Shown here: one piece after another, positions 33,234 through 42,273 of the stretch
Numbering within the stretch: position 1 is the first letter of the stretch
Layout: each line of letters opens with the position of its first letter
Assembly: GCF_029952445.1 (NCBI RefSeq)
Contig: NZ_JAQPPK010000026.1
Coordinates: 1 to 64,000 of the forward strand
Length of the DNA stretch: 64,000 nt
DNA from: Paenarthrobacter nitroguajacolicus
GTDB taxonomy: Bacteria; Actinomycetota; Actinomycetes; Actinomycetales; Micrococcaceae
Direction of reading: 5' to 3'
The notes under the pieces: model-generated
Databases searched by the model: none
What the model saw: only the letters and a program-made list of their open reading frames with translations
What the model was told of the DNA's origin: nothing
Position numbers and translations under genes: made by a program

Positions 33234-33712
33234 ACTGGCTCCTCCTGGTCAACGCGCTCTACTTCCTCTTCGGCGCCACCATGTACGTGGGCACCATGTG
33301 GGTCCTGAAGTTCTTCCTCTATCCCACCTGGCGCTCGCTGGCACGGGACAACGTGGACATGCATTTTGGCATCCCCACCCGGGCCGCCACCAAGTTCTTC
33401 ACCATCGTGGTGCCCATCATGTTCATCTCCGGCGCCGTCCTGGTGTGGTCCGAATGGGGCACCATCCGCGTCATCTTCGCCATCATCTGCCTGGTGGGGA
33501 TCATTACGCTGACCGTCGTGGGCCAGGGCATCATCATCCCCATCAACGTGCGCATTCGCGGCGGCGACTTCAAGGACGACGACGAACTCCGGTCCCTGCT
33601 CAAACGGTGGATGCTGCTCAACGACATCCGGTTCTACGTCTCAACCCTGACCTGGGCCTCGATGGTGTGGCTGCTTGTTGACCGCGGCCGCCTGCTGGAG
33701 TCGTTCACGTGA
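33230..33712 (+). CDS. Four-span integral membrane protein of the GMC operon
   Basis: 160 residues with four hydrophobic spans (about 2-24, 55-75, 80-102 and 132-152). Motifs include VKFFLYPTWRSLARDN-like wording near 25-40 and a charged cytoplasmic loop RIRGGDFKDDDELRSLLKRW. It resembles small DUF1772-like membrane proteins, though I cannot assign the family firmly. Start and stop both use 4-nt overlaps with neighbours, so its product is made in step with theirs and may anchor the pathway at the membrane. Confidence 0.72.
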   Translation: MNWLLLVNALYFLFGATMYVGTMWVLKFFLYPTWRSLARDNVDMHFGIPTRAATKFFTIVVPIMFISGAVLVWSEWGTIRVIFAIICLVGIITLTVVGQGIIIPINVRIRGGDFKDDDELRSLLKRWMLLNDIRFYVSTLTWASMVWLLVDRGRLLESFT

Positions 33713-34164
33713 GCGCGCACGCGGACTCCCGGAAACCGCATCCTCCCGGAACTGTGGCGTGGGCACTGGCTGACCCGTTGCGTGCCGTGCTGGCGGCGAT
33801 CGCCATCATCACCGTCATAACAGGCGTGGTGGAAGTACCCTTCGGTGGTCCCCTGCTGCAGGTGCTGGGGGCCGACTCGACACCCGAAACCCGCCAACTC
33901 TTTGGCACTGTTGGCATGTTCATGGTGGTGGTAGGTGGACTGCTCCTGCACACCCTCCTCAACCCGGTTCCCTCCCCCGAAGTGGTCCTCTGGTCCGGCG
34001 TCCAGAAGGCCGGCGCCTTCGGTGCGGTCGGAATCGGCGTCCTCAACGGGGTGTTCGCTCCGATCGCGCTGGTGGTCGCGTTTTTCGACCTCGCGACGGC
34101 GGTCCTCCTGTTTATCCATTGGCGGCGGCTGGGTGCCAGGCCCGCTGTGGGCCTGTCGCGATGA
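33709..34164 (+). CDS. Four-span membrane protein of the GMC operon
   Basis: 151 residues with four predicted spans at about 26-42, 64-84, 93-112 and 118-136. GTG start in a GTGA overlap with the preceding gene; stop overlaps the patatin start. No catalytic or ligand motif is visible and the family is not recognised. It is paired with the preceding membrane protein and could form a hetero-oligomer with it. Confidence 0.7.
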   Translation: MSAHADSRKPHPPGTVAWALADPLRAVLAAIAIITVITGVVEVPFGGPLLQVLGADSTPETRQLFGTVGMFMVVVGGLLLHTLLNPVPSPEVVLWSGVQKAGAFGAVGIGVLNGVFAPIALVVAFFDLATAVLLFIHWRRLGARPAVGLSR

Positions 34165-35504
34165 GACGTTCCCTGGTACTGGCCGGCGGCGGCATGCGTG
34201 TGGCGTGGCAGGCCGGCGTGATGCGCGCCCTCGAAGAAGAAGGCCTGGAGTTCCAGCATATTGACGCCGCTTCCGGGGGCATCCTGACCGCCGGGATGCT
34301 GCTGTCCGGGCTGTCCTCAAGGGAAATGTGCGAGCGCTGGTCGGGCGTGGATGTCAAGGACTTCGGCTCTGCCCTCCCCTTTGGCGACTACCTGAAGGGA
34401 CCGTGGTCGCTGCCCGCGATCGGCGACGCCGACGGCATCCTGGACAAAGTCTTTCCAGCCCTGGGAATCGACGACGCAGCGATCCGTGCGCGCGCGGCGG
34501 AACCAGGCGCCGTCGAAGGTTCCTTCAACGTGGTGGAGTTCACCGAAAAGCGGTGCCACGCCATCGACGCCAGGGAGATCGACGCAGAGCTCATGGCCGC
34601 GGGCATGTCGCTGCCGATCTTCCTGACCCCGTTGCGGCGCGACGGGAAAATCTGGACCGACGCTGTGTGGATCCGCGACGCCAACGTGGCGGAGGCCCTG
34701 CGCCGCGGTGCGCAGGAAGTCTGGCTCATTTGGTGCATCGGGAATTCTCCGTACTGGGGTGACGGGCCGTTGGAGCAGTACGTCCACATGATCGAAATGA
34801 GTGCCGCGGGGGCACTGCTTGCGGATTTCGAAGCCGCTGCCGCTGCCGGGCGGGAGTTCGTGCTGCACGTGATCCGCCCCGAGCATCCCCTGCCCCTGGA
34901 TCCGGAGTTCTACCTGGGCCGGGTGGATGCCGACACCTTGATCAGCATGGGGTACCGCGATGCCCGGGCCTACCTCGACTCGATGACACCCGATGGGCTC
35001 GCCAAAGACGCGCGCTGTACCTCGATGACCGAGCCCGCGCCGGGAGTGCGTTTCATCGACGCACTGCACGGAGAGGTTGACGGCCAGCCGCTGGCGTTCC
35101 GCGCCGCCGTCGTGATGCCCTCGCAGCGCGGAGACGGGACGCCGCAGCTCAGCGGGTACCTGGACCATCCGCGGTTCGGCCGCGTCTTCCTGGCGGACGG
35201 GCGGGTGGAGGTCGACGGCGAGGACCTCAGCTACCGCGCCCGCGTCCTGCTCGACGGCGGCTGGCAGGATCTCGCTCTCACGCGGACCCTGCACGACGAT
35301 CCAGGACCGGACGCGTGGTCTGACGCCAGGAACGCCAGGCTTGAGTTGGGCGGACAGAAGGTGGAGCTCACGATGGGCTTGGGCGATGCTGCCGCTCTCC
35401 TGGCTTCCGTTGAACCAGTCGGCGCCCATGGGTTCGCCGAGCGCGCCCAGGCGGTGGCCCGCTTCACGGCCAACGGATTCCGCGAGCTGTTGCGGCGCTA
35501 CTAA
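34161..35504 (+). CDS. Patatin-like phospholipase with C-terminal beta domain
   Basis: 447 residues. The first 270 form a patatin fold: oxyanion loop AGGGMRVAWQAGV (9-13 core) and nucleophile elbow DAASGG with Ser38, where GxSxG is usual. The dyad Asp is probably Asp167 in WTDAVW, where DG[AG] is usual. From about 290 to 430 there is a second region (YLDHPRFGRVFLADGRVEVDGE, repeated strands) that resembles a cholesterol-oxidase-operon accessory beta domain, but I cannot name it. It would cleave acyl esters of lipids. It is the last gene of the seven-gene operon; ATG in an ATGA overlap. No terminator hairpin is evident directly after it. Confidence 0.8.
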   Translation: MRRSLVLAGGGMRVAWQAGVMRALEEEGLEFQHIDAASGGILTAGMLLSGLSSREMCERWSGVDVKDFGSALPFGDYLKGPWSLPAIGDADGILDKVFPALGIDDAAIRARAAEPGAVEGSFNVVEFTEKRCHAIDAREIDAELMAAGMSLPIFLTPLRRDGKIWTDAVWIRDANVAEALRRGAQEVWLIWCIGNSPYWGDGPLEQYVHMIEMSAAGALLADFEAAAAAGREFVLHVIRPEHPLPLDPEFYLGRVDADTLISMGYRDARAYLDSMTPDGLAKDARCTSMTEPAPGVRFIDALHGEVDGQPLAFRAAVVMPSQRGDGTPQLSGYLDHPRFGRVFLADGRVEVDGEDLSYRARVLLDGGWQDLALTRTLHDDPGPDAWSDARNARLELGGQKVELTMGLGDAAALLASVEPVGAHGFAERAQAVARFTANGFRELLRRY

Positions 35505-35595
35505 AATCTGATGCGTACTGGAACCCTGCCGGGCCGGAATGTGACGCACGTTATTACCGGCGGGTAAACACCACGCTACGAACGAGCCTGAGATG

Positions 35596-35638
35596 GCAAC
35601 AGCGGTGAAACACCCGCGAAAAACCGGGCCCCTACGCT
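35596..35638 (+). promoter_or_regulatory. nirB-like promoter copy with GlnR-like half-sites
   Basis: GCAAC (35596), GAAAC (35607) and GAAAA (35618) are spaced 11 bp apart, and the -10 box TACGCT (35633-35638) follows 10 nt later, exactly as at nirB. The sequence after it (GGGATCACAAG) and the leader end (GCGAAAGGGCCCACC against GCGAAAGGCCCACC at nirB) also match. Confidence 0.7.
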
Positions 35639-35681
35639 GGGATCACAAGCACCAAACAGGTCATCAGCGAAAGGGCCCACC

Positions 35682-36554
35682 ATGTCCTCCACATCCCTTC
35701 ACATCGTCATCGCCGGCGCAGGTCCGGCCGCCCAGGCATTGGTGCGGCGATTGGTTGGCAGGACCGACACCCGTCAACGCCCCTTCGCCGGCACCGTAAC
35801 AGTGCTCAGCAACCGCGACGACTGCCCTGAGTCCCTTTTGGAGCTCGCAGAACTGCCCCAGGTTTCCGTCCGCTTCGGCCAGGCCGCCAGTTTCATCGAT
35901 GCAGAGGCCAAGGTGGTCACCACGGTGGACGGGTTGGAGTTCACCTACGATCAGTTGGTGATCGCCACGGGCTCGGCACCACTCCTTCCTCCGGTAGACG
36001 GCGCCGAATCGGTCCTGAGCTACTCCACCATTGACGACGCCGCCTCCATCGGCGAAGCGGTCAAGGAAGTCACCCGTTTCGTCGGCCGCCGTCCGATGGG
36101 AATCCTCGTCGGGAATGGTCCAGCAGCGGGCCAGGCCGAAGCGGTACTCCGGGCCCGCGGCGTCCGCCCGGTCCGAACCACCCTGCGCCCCACGGCCGTT
36201 GTTGCCCCCGATGCCGATTCGGCGGCACCCGGCCAAGCGATGCCTGCCACCGGAATCGTCTTCGAGGACGGCAGCAGCATGAAGGGCGACCTCGTGGTCC
36301 TGGCCGAGGAACGGACCGCACGCAACGACCTCGCCGAAAGTGCCGGGCTCCGGACAGCGCTCGACGGCGGAATCGCCGTGGGCCGCGACCTCGCCACCTC
36401 GGTCCCCGGCATCTGGGCGATCGGCGATGCCGCGTCCTGCGATGGCCTTCGCTTGGGCCTGCTCCTGTCCGCCGAATCGTCCGCCATGCTGTGCGCATCC
36501 GGCATGCTGCTGGGCGCCGTGGGCAGCGCATCCCAACCTGCCATGGCGGCCTGA
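35682..36554 (+). CDS. Truncated NirB-like FAD-dependent oxidoreductase
   Basis: 290 residues resembling only the N-terminal flavin/NAD part of NirB: FAD motif IAGAGPAAQALV near 10-21, ATGSAPLLPP near 107, a second dinucleotide loop VGNGPAAGQAEAVL near 146 and ATSVPGIWAIGDAAS near 250. It has no BFD Fe-S domain and no sirohaem domain. Compared with NirB, the segment after the first strand is shortened and the NAD loop is altered (GNGPAA for GGGLLG), so normal NAD(P)H oxidation is uncertain. Its promoter and leader are a near copy of those of nirB, indicating duplication and shared nitrogen control. It could feed electrons to nitrate or nitrite reductase or be a decaying paralogue. Confidence 0.78.
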   Translation: MSSTSLHIVIAGAGPAAQALVRRLVGRTDTRQRPFAGTVTVLSNRDDCPESLLELAELPQVSVRFGQAASFIDAEAKVVTTVDGLEFTYDQLVIATGSAPLLPPVDGAESVLSYSTIDDAASIGEAVKEVTRFVGRRPMGILVGNGPAAGQAEAVLRARGVRPVRTTLRPTAVVAPDADSAAPGQAMPATGIVFEDGSSMKGDLVVLAEERTARNDLAESAGLRTALDGGIAVGRDLATSVPGIWAIGDAASCDGLRLGLLLSAESSAMLCASGMLLGAVGSASQPAMAA

Positions 36555-36681
36555 CCCTGACCGGCTGGCCACCCCGCGCACACCCCCGGCAGCCCCCGCA
36601 GGATGTGGCAAGATGGTCCTTTGACGGGCAGTGACAACCCTGCGGCCACCGGGCCGGCCACGCCCTGCACGGAAGGATCCC

Positions 36682-37374
36682 ATGAGCAACGAAGCCGTCG
36701 CCCCTGCAAACATCGCCTCCTACATCGACCACACCCTGTTGAAGCCCGAGGCCAGCGAGGCCGACATCCTCAAGGTGTGCGCGGAGGCCGTGGAGTACCG
36801 GTTCAAGTCGGTTTGCGTGAACCCGGTGTGGGTCAAGACAGTCACCAAAGCGCTCAAGGGCTCAGGAGTGCTGACGTGTTCGGTGATCGGTTTCCCCCTG
36901 GGTGCCACACCAACCGACGTCAAGGCTTTTGAAGCCCGCGGTGCCGTGTTGGACGGTGCCAACGAAATCGACATGGTGATCAACATGGCGTCGGCCCGTG
37001 CCAACGACAAGGGTGCTTTGGTGGATGACATCCGTGCTGTGGCAGAGACTGTCCACGCCGGTGAGGCCATCCTGAAAGTCATCATTGAGACCTCCATGCT
37101 CAACGACGAACAAAAGGTGATCGCCTGCGAGGCAGCAGTGGAAGCAGGGGCGGACTTCGTCAAGACATCCACAGGCTTCAATGGCGGCGGCGCCACGGTT
37201 GAGGATGTAACCCTCATGCGCAAGACTGTCGGCCCGGACCTTGGCGTCAAGGCCTCCGGTGGAGTGCGGTCCCTGGCCGATGCACAGGCTATGATTGCTG
37301 CTGGTGCAACACGTATCGGAGCGAGTTCCGGAATTGCCATCGTCAAGGGTGAACAGGGTTCATCTGCCTACTAG
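36682..37374 (+). CDS. deoC: Deoxyribose-phosphate aldolase
   Basis: 230-residue class I aldolase that splits 2-deoxyribose-5-phosphate into glyceraldehyde-3-phosphate and acetaldehyde. Motifs: YIDHTLLKPEA near 12, CVNPVWV near 44, the Schiff-base region DFVKTSTGF near 160 and VKASGGVRS near 190. ATG 36682 is chosen because GGAAGGA lies just upstream; a longer frame from 36631 lacks a ribosome site. It completes the nucleoside salvage path begun by the PNP at 6.2 kb. A small membrane-protein gene follows after 52 bp. Confidence 0.93.
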   Translation: MSNEAVAPANIASYIDHTLLKPEASEADILKVCAEAVEYRFKSVCVNPVWVKTVTKALKGSGVLTCSVIGFPLGATPTDVKAFEARGAVLDGANEIDMVINMASARANDKGALVDDIRAVAETVHAGEAILKVIIETSMLNDEQKVIACEAAVEAGADFVKTSTGFNGGGATVEDVTLMRKTVGPDLGVKASGGVRSLADAQAMIAAGATRIGASSGIAIVKGEQGSSAY

Positions 37375-37426
37375 GCTTCCGCTACCGCCAGAGATTTTTG
37401 AGCCCTGCGGGGCCGAGGAGGAATGA

Positions 37427-37654
37427 ATGTCCAAGAACGCCCCAAGTGCCCCCATTGAAAACGAAAACAATCTCGGCACGAGCATTGTCCTGTTCCTGGT
37501 CATGATCGTGCTCTTCCTGGGTGCCATCTACTCGCTCTCCTTCCTGAGCCTGGACAACCCGTGGCCGATGGCCGTGTGCCTGGGCCTCTTTGCCCTGGCG
37601 TTCTGGATCCCCCAGACCATCCTCGGCCGTTCGGATTCCGCCGGCGAAAGCTAA
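37427..37654 (+). CDS. Small two-span membrane protein downstream of deoC
   Basis: 75 residues with two hydrophobic spans (about 18-42 and 50-66) and a short hydrophilic N-terminus. AGGAGGA before the ATG is a strong ribosome site. It is probably co-transcribed with deoC. No motif identifies its job; similar short proteins are common in Micrococcaceae, so it is probably real. Confidence 0.75.
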   Translation: MSKNAPSAPIENENNLGTSIVLFLVMIVLFLGAIYSLSFLSLDNPWPMAVCLGLFALAFWIPQTILGRSDSAGES

Positions 37655-37663
37655 GACTTAAAG

Positions 37664-37729
37664 AGCAACGCGGGGTCACTTACGGCCCATAATCCCCCTA
37701 GGGATGGGCCGTAAGTGACCCCGCGTTTC
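37664..37729. repeat. Long palindromic intergenic element, copy 3 (bidirectional terminator)
   Basis: Core arms of 23 bp (37668-37690 and 37704-37726) are perfect, with a 13-nt loop, and the left flank again reads AGCAACGCGGGGTCACTTA. Compared with copy 1, TATGG became TACGG on the left and CCATA became CCGTA on the right, a compensating change. It sits between convergent genes and is followed by a T-rich stretch, ending both. Confidence 0.8.
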
Positions 37730-37733
37730 TTGT

Positions 37734-38528
37734 TTAAAGGGCCAGGGCGGCCAGGACCCCGGGCCAGTGCTGCTGGGCAAGCGTCCACCCGGCAGCAACC
37801 ATCCCCACCATGGCGTAACCGCTAACGGGAATCAGCACCAGCCATTCGCGTCGGGACCCGGCCCTGCCAAGCAGCGGCAGGGAAAAAGCACCGTTTGCCC
37901 GCCAGATTCCGCTGACCAGCGACTTCCGAAGGAACTTGGGCGGCTTGATCACGATGGGCCACAACAACGGCACGCCACCAACAGTGATCATGTCCCCCAC
38001 GATGTGTACCACCACTCCGGTCAGCATGGACAGCGGCAGCCACCCCCATTGATCCGGCGCGAACCACGTCACCAGGCCGGCCATAACCAGCGCAAAGAGC
38101 CAGTTGGTGATCCACCCCGATTTCGGGAACAGGTTCAACGCTTTGGCGGCCAGGTTGATCATGAACATGCACAGCAGGCCCGCGCCGATGGACAGCTTGC
38201 CGACCGGGGTCATCATCTGGAACTGCGCGGCCATCGCGGCAAGCACCACGAACGCCGAGGCACCCAGCAGTGAGTGAGTCCCTTGCCGGTGCCCTCCACT
38301 GGCTTTCTCGATCCCCACCGCAATTACGTTGGATAACGGCGGCAGCGAGTTGGCAATGGTGCTGTGCCGGTGGTCCCAGTCGCAGACCAAGGCCGTGCCC
38401 GCCGTCGCCATGGCGCCTATGAGGATTCCCGTGGAATCCAGCGGGTACCACCCCAATGCATACGGCCCGGTCGAGGCAATAGCTATCCACGCCGCGGCTC
38501 CCGACGCGGCGTGGTGTCCTCCCATCAT
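37734..38528 (-). CDS. YdjM/DUF457-type membrane-bound metal-dependent hydrolase
   Basis: 264 residues with about six predicted membrane spans. Metal-ligand motifs of DUF457 are seen: N-terminal GGHHAASG, DWDHRHSTI near 52, HRQGTHSLLG near 80 and VVHIVGDMITVGG near 180. In E. coli the relative YdjM is an SOS-regulated inner-membrane protein of unknown substrate; no SOS box is seen here. The ATG is 4 nt after the mfd stop, so it is translated as part of the mfd transcript. Confidence 0.82.
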   Translation of the reverse strand: MMGGHHAASGAAAWIAIASTGPYALGWYPLDSTGILIGAMATAGTALVCDWDHRHSTIANSLPPLSNVIAVGIEKASGGHRQGTHSLLGASAFVVLAAMAAQFQMMTPVGKLSIGAGLLCMFMINLAAKALNLFPKSGWITNWLFALVMAGLVTWFAPDQWGWLPLSMLTGVVVHIVGDMITVGGVPLLWPIVIKPPKFLRKSLVSGIWRANGAFSLPLLGRAGSRREWLVLIPVSGYAMVGMVAAGWTLAQQHWPGVLAALAL

Positions 38529-38532
38529 TCGT

Positions 38533-41500
38533 TTAGCCTGCTTTCACGGGCACGTCGGCGAAAATCGCCTCAATGACGTTGTTGGCCCACTGCAGAATCT
38601 CGGCGTCCTGGAGATCGCGTCCGCCGATCCTGGCCGTCTTCGGCTTGGGAATCAGCACGGCATCCAGGGCAGGTTTGACCTGCGAACCCGGGTACATGCG
38701 GTTCAGGCGCATGGTTTTGGATTCGGGCAGTTGCGCCGGCGAGAACCGGATGAAGTTCCCTTGGAGCGCGACGTCGGACAGGCCGGCTTCGCGGGCACCC
38801 ACCCGGAACCGGGCCACGGCAATGAGGTTTTGGGCCGGGAGGGGCGGCTCGCCGTAACGGTCCACGAGTTCGGCGAGGACCTCGTCGATGGCCTCATAGG
38901 TAATTGCGGCAGCGAGTTTGCGGTAAGCCTCCAGGCGCAGCCGCTCCCCCGGAACATAGTCATGGGGGAGGTGCGCGTTGACAGGCAGTTCGATCTTCAT
39001 CTCAGCGGCCTTCTCCTCGGCCTCACCACGGTATTCGGCCACAGCTTCTCCCACCAGGCGGATGTAGAGGTCGAAGCCGACGCCCTGGATGTGGCCGGAC
39101 TGTTCCCCGCCCAGCAGGTTGCCGGCGCCGCGGATTTCCAGGTCCTTCATGGCCAGCTGCATGCCGGCACCAAGCTCGTTATGCGCTGCCACCGCCTTCA
39201 AACGCTCCAGCGCTACCTCGCCCAGAGGCTTCTCGGAGGGGTAGAGGAAGTAGGCGTAGGCCCGTTCGCGGCCGCGGCCCACACGGCCACGGAGCTGGTG
39301 CAGCTGCGAGAGGCCGTACTTGTCTGCGCCGTCCACGATCAAGGTGTTGGCATTGGAGATATCCAGGCCGGTTTCGATGATGGTGGTGCACACCAGCACA
39401 TCGAAGCGCTTCTCCCAGAAGTCCACGATGATCTTCTCCAGGCGGCTTTCGGACATCTGCCCGTGCGCCACCTCCACCCTTGCCTCAGGGACCAGCTCCC
39501 GGATCTGGGCGGCGATGCGCTCGATCGAGGACACCCTGTTGTGCACGAAAAACACCTGTCCCTCGCGCATGAGTTCACGGCGGATGGCGGCCGAGGTCTG
39601 CTTGTTGGTGAAGGGCCCCACATAGGTGAGCACCGGATGGCGTTCCTCCGGTGGGGTGGCCAGCGTGGAGGTTTCCCGGATCCCCGTCAGGGACATTTCC
39701 AGGGTTCGCGGGATGGGGGTGGCGCTCATGGCCAGGACGTCCACGTTGGTGCGCATCTTCTTGAGCGCTTCCTTGTGTTCGACGCCAAAGCGCTGTTCTT
39801 CGTCCACAATGACCAGGCCCAGGTCCTTGAACTCGAAGTCCTTGGACAGCAGCCGGTGAGTCCCGATCACCACATCCACAGCGCCGCTCTTGACGCCTTC
39901 AGCGGTCTCCTTGGCTTCCTTGCTGGACTGGAAGCGCGAGAGTGGCTTCACGCGCAGGGGGAAACCAGAGAAGCGCTCGGTGAAGGTTTCATAGTGCTGC
40001 TGGGCCAACAGCGTGGTGGGCACCAGGACAGCCACCTGTTTGCCATCCTGGACCGCTTTGAAGGCCGCCCGGACCGCGATCTCGGTCTTCCCGTAGCCAA
40101 CATCGCCGGACACCAGCCGGTCCATGGGAATCTCGCGCTCCATGTCCGCTTTGACCTCGTTGATGGTGGTCAACTGGTCAGGAGTTTCCACGTAGGGGAA
40201 GGCCTCTTCGAGCTCACGCTGCCATGGTGTATCGGGCGCGAACGCGTGTCCCCGGGAAGCCATGCGGGCCGAGTACAGCCGGATCAGTTCACCGGCGATT
40301 TCCTTGACAGCCTTGCGGGCCTTGGACTTGGTGCTTGCCCAGTCGGCGCCGCCCATCTTGCTCAACGCGGGGGTGTCGCCACCTACATAACGGGTCACTT
40401 GGTCCAGCTGGTCCGTCGGCACAAACAGCCGGTCACCAGGGGCGCCGCGCTTGGAGGGCGCGTACTCCAGGACCAGGTACTCGCGAAGCCCGGCGTCCGA
40501 GGACGACGTCCCGGTCACCTTGCGCTGGATCAGCTCCACGAACCGGCCGATGCCGTGCTGCTCGTGCACCACGAAGTCGCCCGCATGCAGCTGCAGCGGA
40601 TCCACGGCGTTCCGCCGCTTGGACGGCATGCGCCGCATGTCCTTGGTGGAACTGGCTGTCGCCCGTCCAAGGAGGTCCGCTTCGGTCAACAGCCCCAGCT
40701 TGAGTCCATCCAGGACAAAACCACGTCCGACGGCGGCAGTAGTCACCTCGATGATTCCCGGTTGGGGTTCGTGATCCAGGGACTCAACGCGGGAACACGG
40801 AATGTCGGCATCATGGAACAGCTCGGCCAGTCGCTGGGCAGGACCGGGGCCGTCGGTCACCACCACCACGCGCCACTGCTCACGGACACGGGAGCCGATG
40901 AATTCGAGCATTTCAGCTACCTCGCCCTGGTAGCCACGAGGTTCGCGGGCTCGCATGTTCAGGACGTCGATATCCAGGACCAGGTCTTCGTCCGAGGCGA
41001 GGGATGTGATGGACCACCAGGAAACGCCGTGCTCCAGCGCGGCGGAGCGTGTGTCCGTCAGCGAGCGGAAACTGGCGGCGTGCAGGTCCGTTGAGGCCTG
41101 GGACGAAAGATCAAGGGGCGCCGCACCGCCGTCGGACGCCGTTGACCAGGCCGCTTCCAGGAACTCTTCGTTGGTCGCCGCGAGGTCGTGCGCGCGGGTG
41201 CGCACCTTCTCGGGCTCGATCACCACGGAAAGCGAGCCGGCAGGGAGCTGATCCACGAACGGGACCATGGCGTCCACCAGCACGGGGGCCAACGATTCCA
41301 TGCCTTCAACGGCGATGCCGCCGGCAATCTTCTCCAGCATGTCGGCCGCGGCGGGCATGTCGGCCTTCAGCTTGGCGGCGCGGGACATCACGGAGGGTGT
41401 GATCAGGATTTCACGGCATGGCGGGGCGTGCAGCTCGGTGGGGTGGTGGATACCTGGCGCACTCAAGGAACGCTGGTCGGCCACGGCGAACCAGCGCATC

Positions 41501-42165
41501 TGGTCCACCTCGTCGCCGAAGAACTCCACCCGGATGGGGTGGTCTTCGGTGGGCGGGAAGACATCGAGGATACCGCCGCGGACCGCGAATTCACCGCGGT
41601 GCGTCACCATGTCAACGCGCGCATACGCGGCGTCGGACAAGGCGCGGACAACCTCGCTGAAGGAACGCTCCTGGCCTACTTGGAGGGTGACCGGAACCAG
41701 GTCACCCAGGCCGGCCACGATCGGCTGGACCACGGCGCGGACGGGAGCCACCACCACACGCAACGGGGCCGCCGTCGAGGTTTCAGGGTGCGTCAGGCGG
41801 CGAAGGACGGAGAGCCGGCGGCCCACAGTGTCCGAGCGCGGCGAGAGACGCTCGTGGGGAAGGGTTTCCCAGCTGGGGAAGGCGGCCACGGAGTCCGCAG
41901 GGAGGTAGGAGGCGAGAGCCGCGGTGAGGTCCTCGGCTTCCCTGCCGGTTGCGGTGACCGCGAGAACCACCGGAGCGGCCGCGCCATCGGCACCAGCGTC
42001 GGCTAGAGCATCTGCCATCTCGGCAACCAGGACCGCCCGCATCCCTGTGGGGGCGCTGATCTGGTAGTCGGTGTTGCGGTCGCTGAAGGGCCGCTGCGCC
42101 TCTGTTCGAACACGCGCAAATGTCTTGTCCTCCGCCAGTGCGCGGCGCAGACCGTTGAGGCTCAT
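38533..42165 (-). CDS. mfd: Transcription-repair coupling factor Mfd
   Basis: 1210 residues. Mfd removes stalled RNA polymerase and recruits UvrABC. Domain order: UvrB-like N-terminal region, the RNA-polymerase-interacting domain (GDFVVHEQHGIGRFVEL near 530), superfamily 2 helicase domain with Walker A GDVGYGKTEIAVRAAF, DEEQRFGV (DEEQ box), SATPIPRTLEMSL and motif VI GRVGRGRERAYAY, and a C-terminal TRCF domain. ATG 42165 is chosen because AGGAG lies 8 nt upstream; a longer frame from 42204 would begin inside the divergent promoter gap. The DUF457 gene follows directly. Confidence 0.97.
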   Translation of the reverse strand: MSLNGLRRALAEDKTFARVRTEAQRPFSDRNTDYQISAPTGMRAVLVAEMADALADAGADGAAAPVVLAVTATGREAEDLTAALASYLPADSVAAFPSWETLPHERLSPRSDTVGRRLSVLRRLTHPETSTAAPLRVVVAPVRAVVQPIVAGLGDLVPVTLQVGQERSFSEVVRALSDAAYARVDMVTHRGEFAVRGGILDVFPPTEDHPIRVEFFGDEVDQMRWFAVADQRSLSAPGIHHPTELHAPPCREILITPSVMSRAAKLKADMPAAADMLEKIAGGIAVEGMESLAPVLVDAMVPFVDQLPAGSLSVVIEPEKVRTRAHDLAATNEEFLEAAWSTASDGGAAPLDLSSQASTDLHAASFRSLTDTRSAALEHGVSWWSITSLASDEDLVLDIDVLNMRAREPRGYQGEVAEMLEFIGSRVREQWRVVVVTDGPGPAQRLAELFHDADIPCSRVESLDHEPQPGIIEVTTAAVGRGFVLDGLKLGLLTEADLLGRATASSTKDMRRMPSKRRNAVDPLQLHAGDFVVHEQHGIGRFVELIQRKVTGTSSSDAGLREYLVLEYAPSKRGAPGDRLFVPTDQLDQVTRYVGGDTPALSKMGGADWASTKSKARKAVKEIAGELIRLYSARMASRGHAFAPDTPWQRELEEAFPYVETPDQLTTINEVKADMEREIPMDRLVSGDVGYGKTEIAVRAAFKAVQDGKQVAVLVPTTLLAQQHYETFTERFSGFPLRVKPLSRFQSSKEAKETAEGVKSGAVDVVIGTHRLLSKDFEFKDLGLVIVDEEQRFGVEHKEALKKMRTNVDVLAMSATPIPRTLEMSLTGIRETSTLATPPEERHPVLTYVGPFTNKQTSAAIRRELMREGQVFFVHNRVSSIERIAAQIRELVPEARVEVAHGQMSESRLEKIIVDFWEKRFDVLVCTTIIETGLDISNANTLIVDGADKYGLSQLHQLRGRVGRGRERAYAYFLYPSEKPLGEVALERLKAVAAHNELGAGMQLAMKDLEIRGAGNLLGGEQSGHIQGVGFDLYIRLVGEAVAEYRGEAEEKAAEMKIELPVNAHLPHDYVPGERLRLEAYRKLAAAITYEAIDEVLAELVDRYGEPPLPAQNLIAVARFRVGAREAGLSDVALQGNFIRFSPAQLPESKTMRLNRMYPGSQVKPALDAVLIPKPKTARIGGRDLQDAEILQWANNVIEAIFADVPVKAG

Positions 42166-42273
42166 GGCAGAAACTCCTAGGGTGGGTCCAAGGGCAGGCA
42201 ACACAAATGCCCGGAAATTCAGATGAATGCCGGGTCATTCCAGCCTACCTCCACCCCAGCCCCAGGAGTTCCT

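Noticed and set aside
38329..41094. Open frame of about 920 codons on the plus strand
   Set aside because: It lies antisense to mfd, whose helicase motifs are intact; the protein is His/Gly/Val-rich with no domain.
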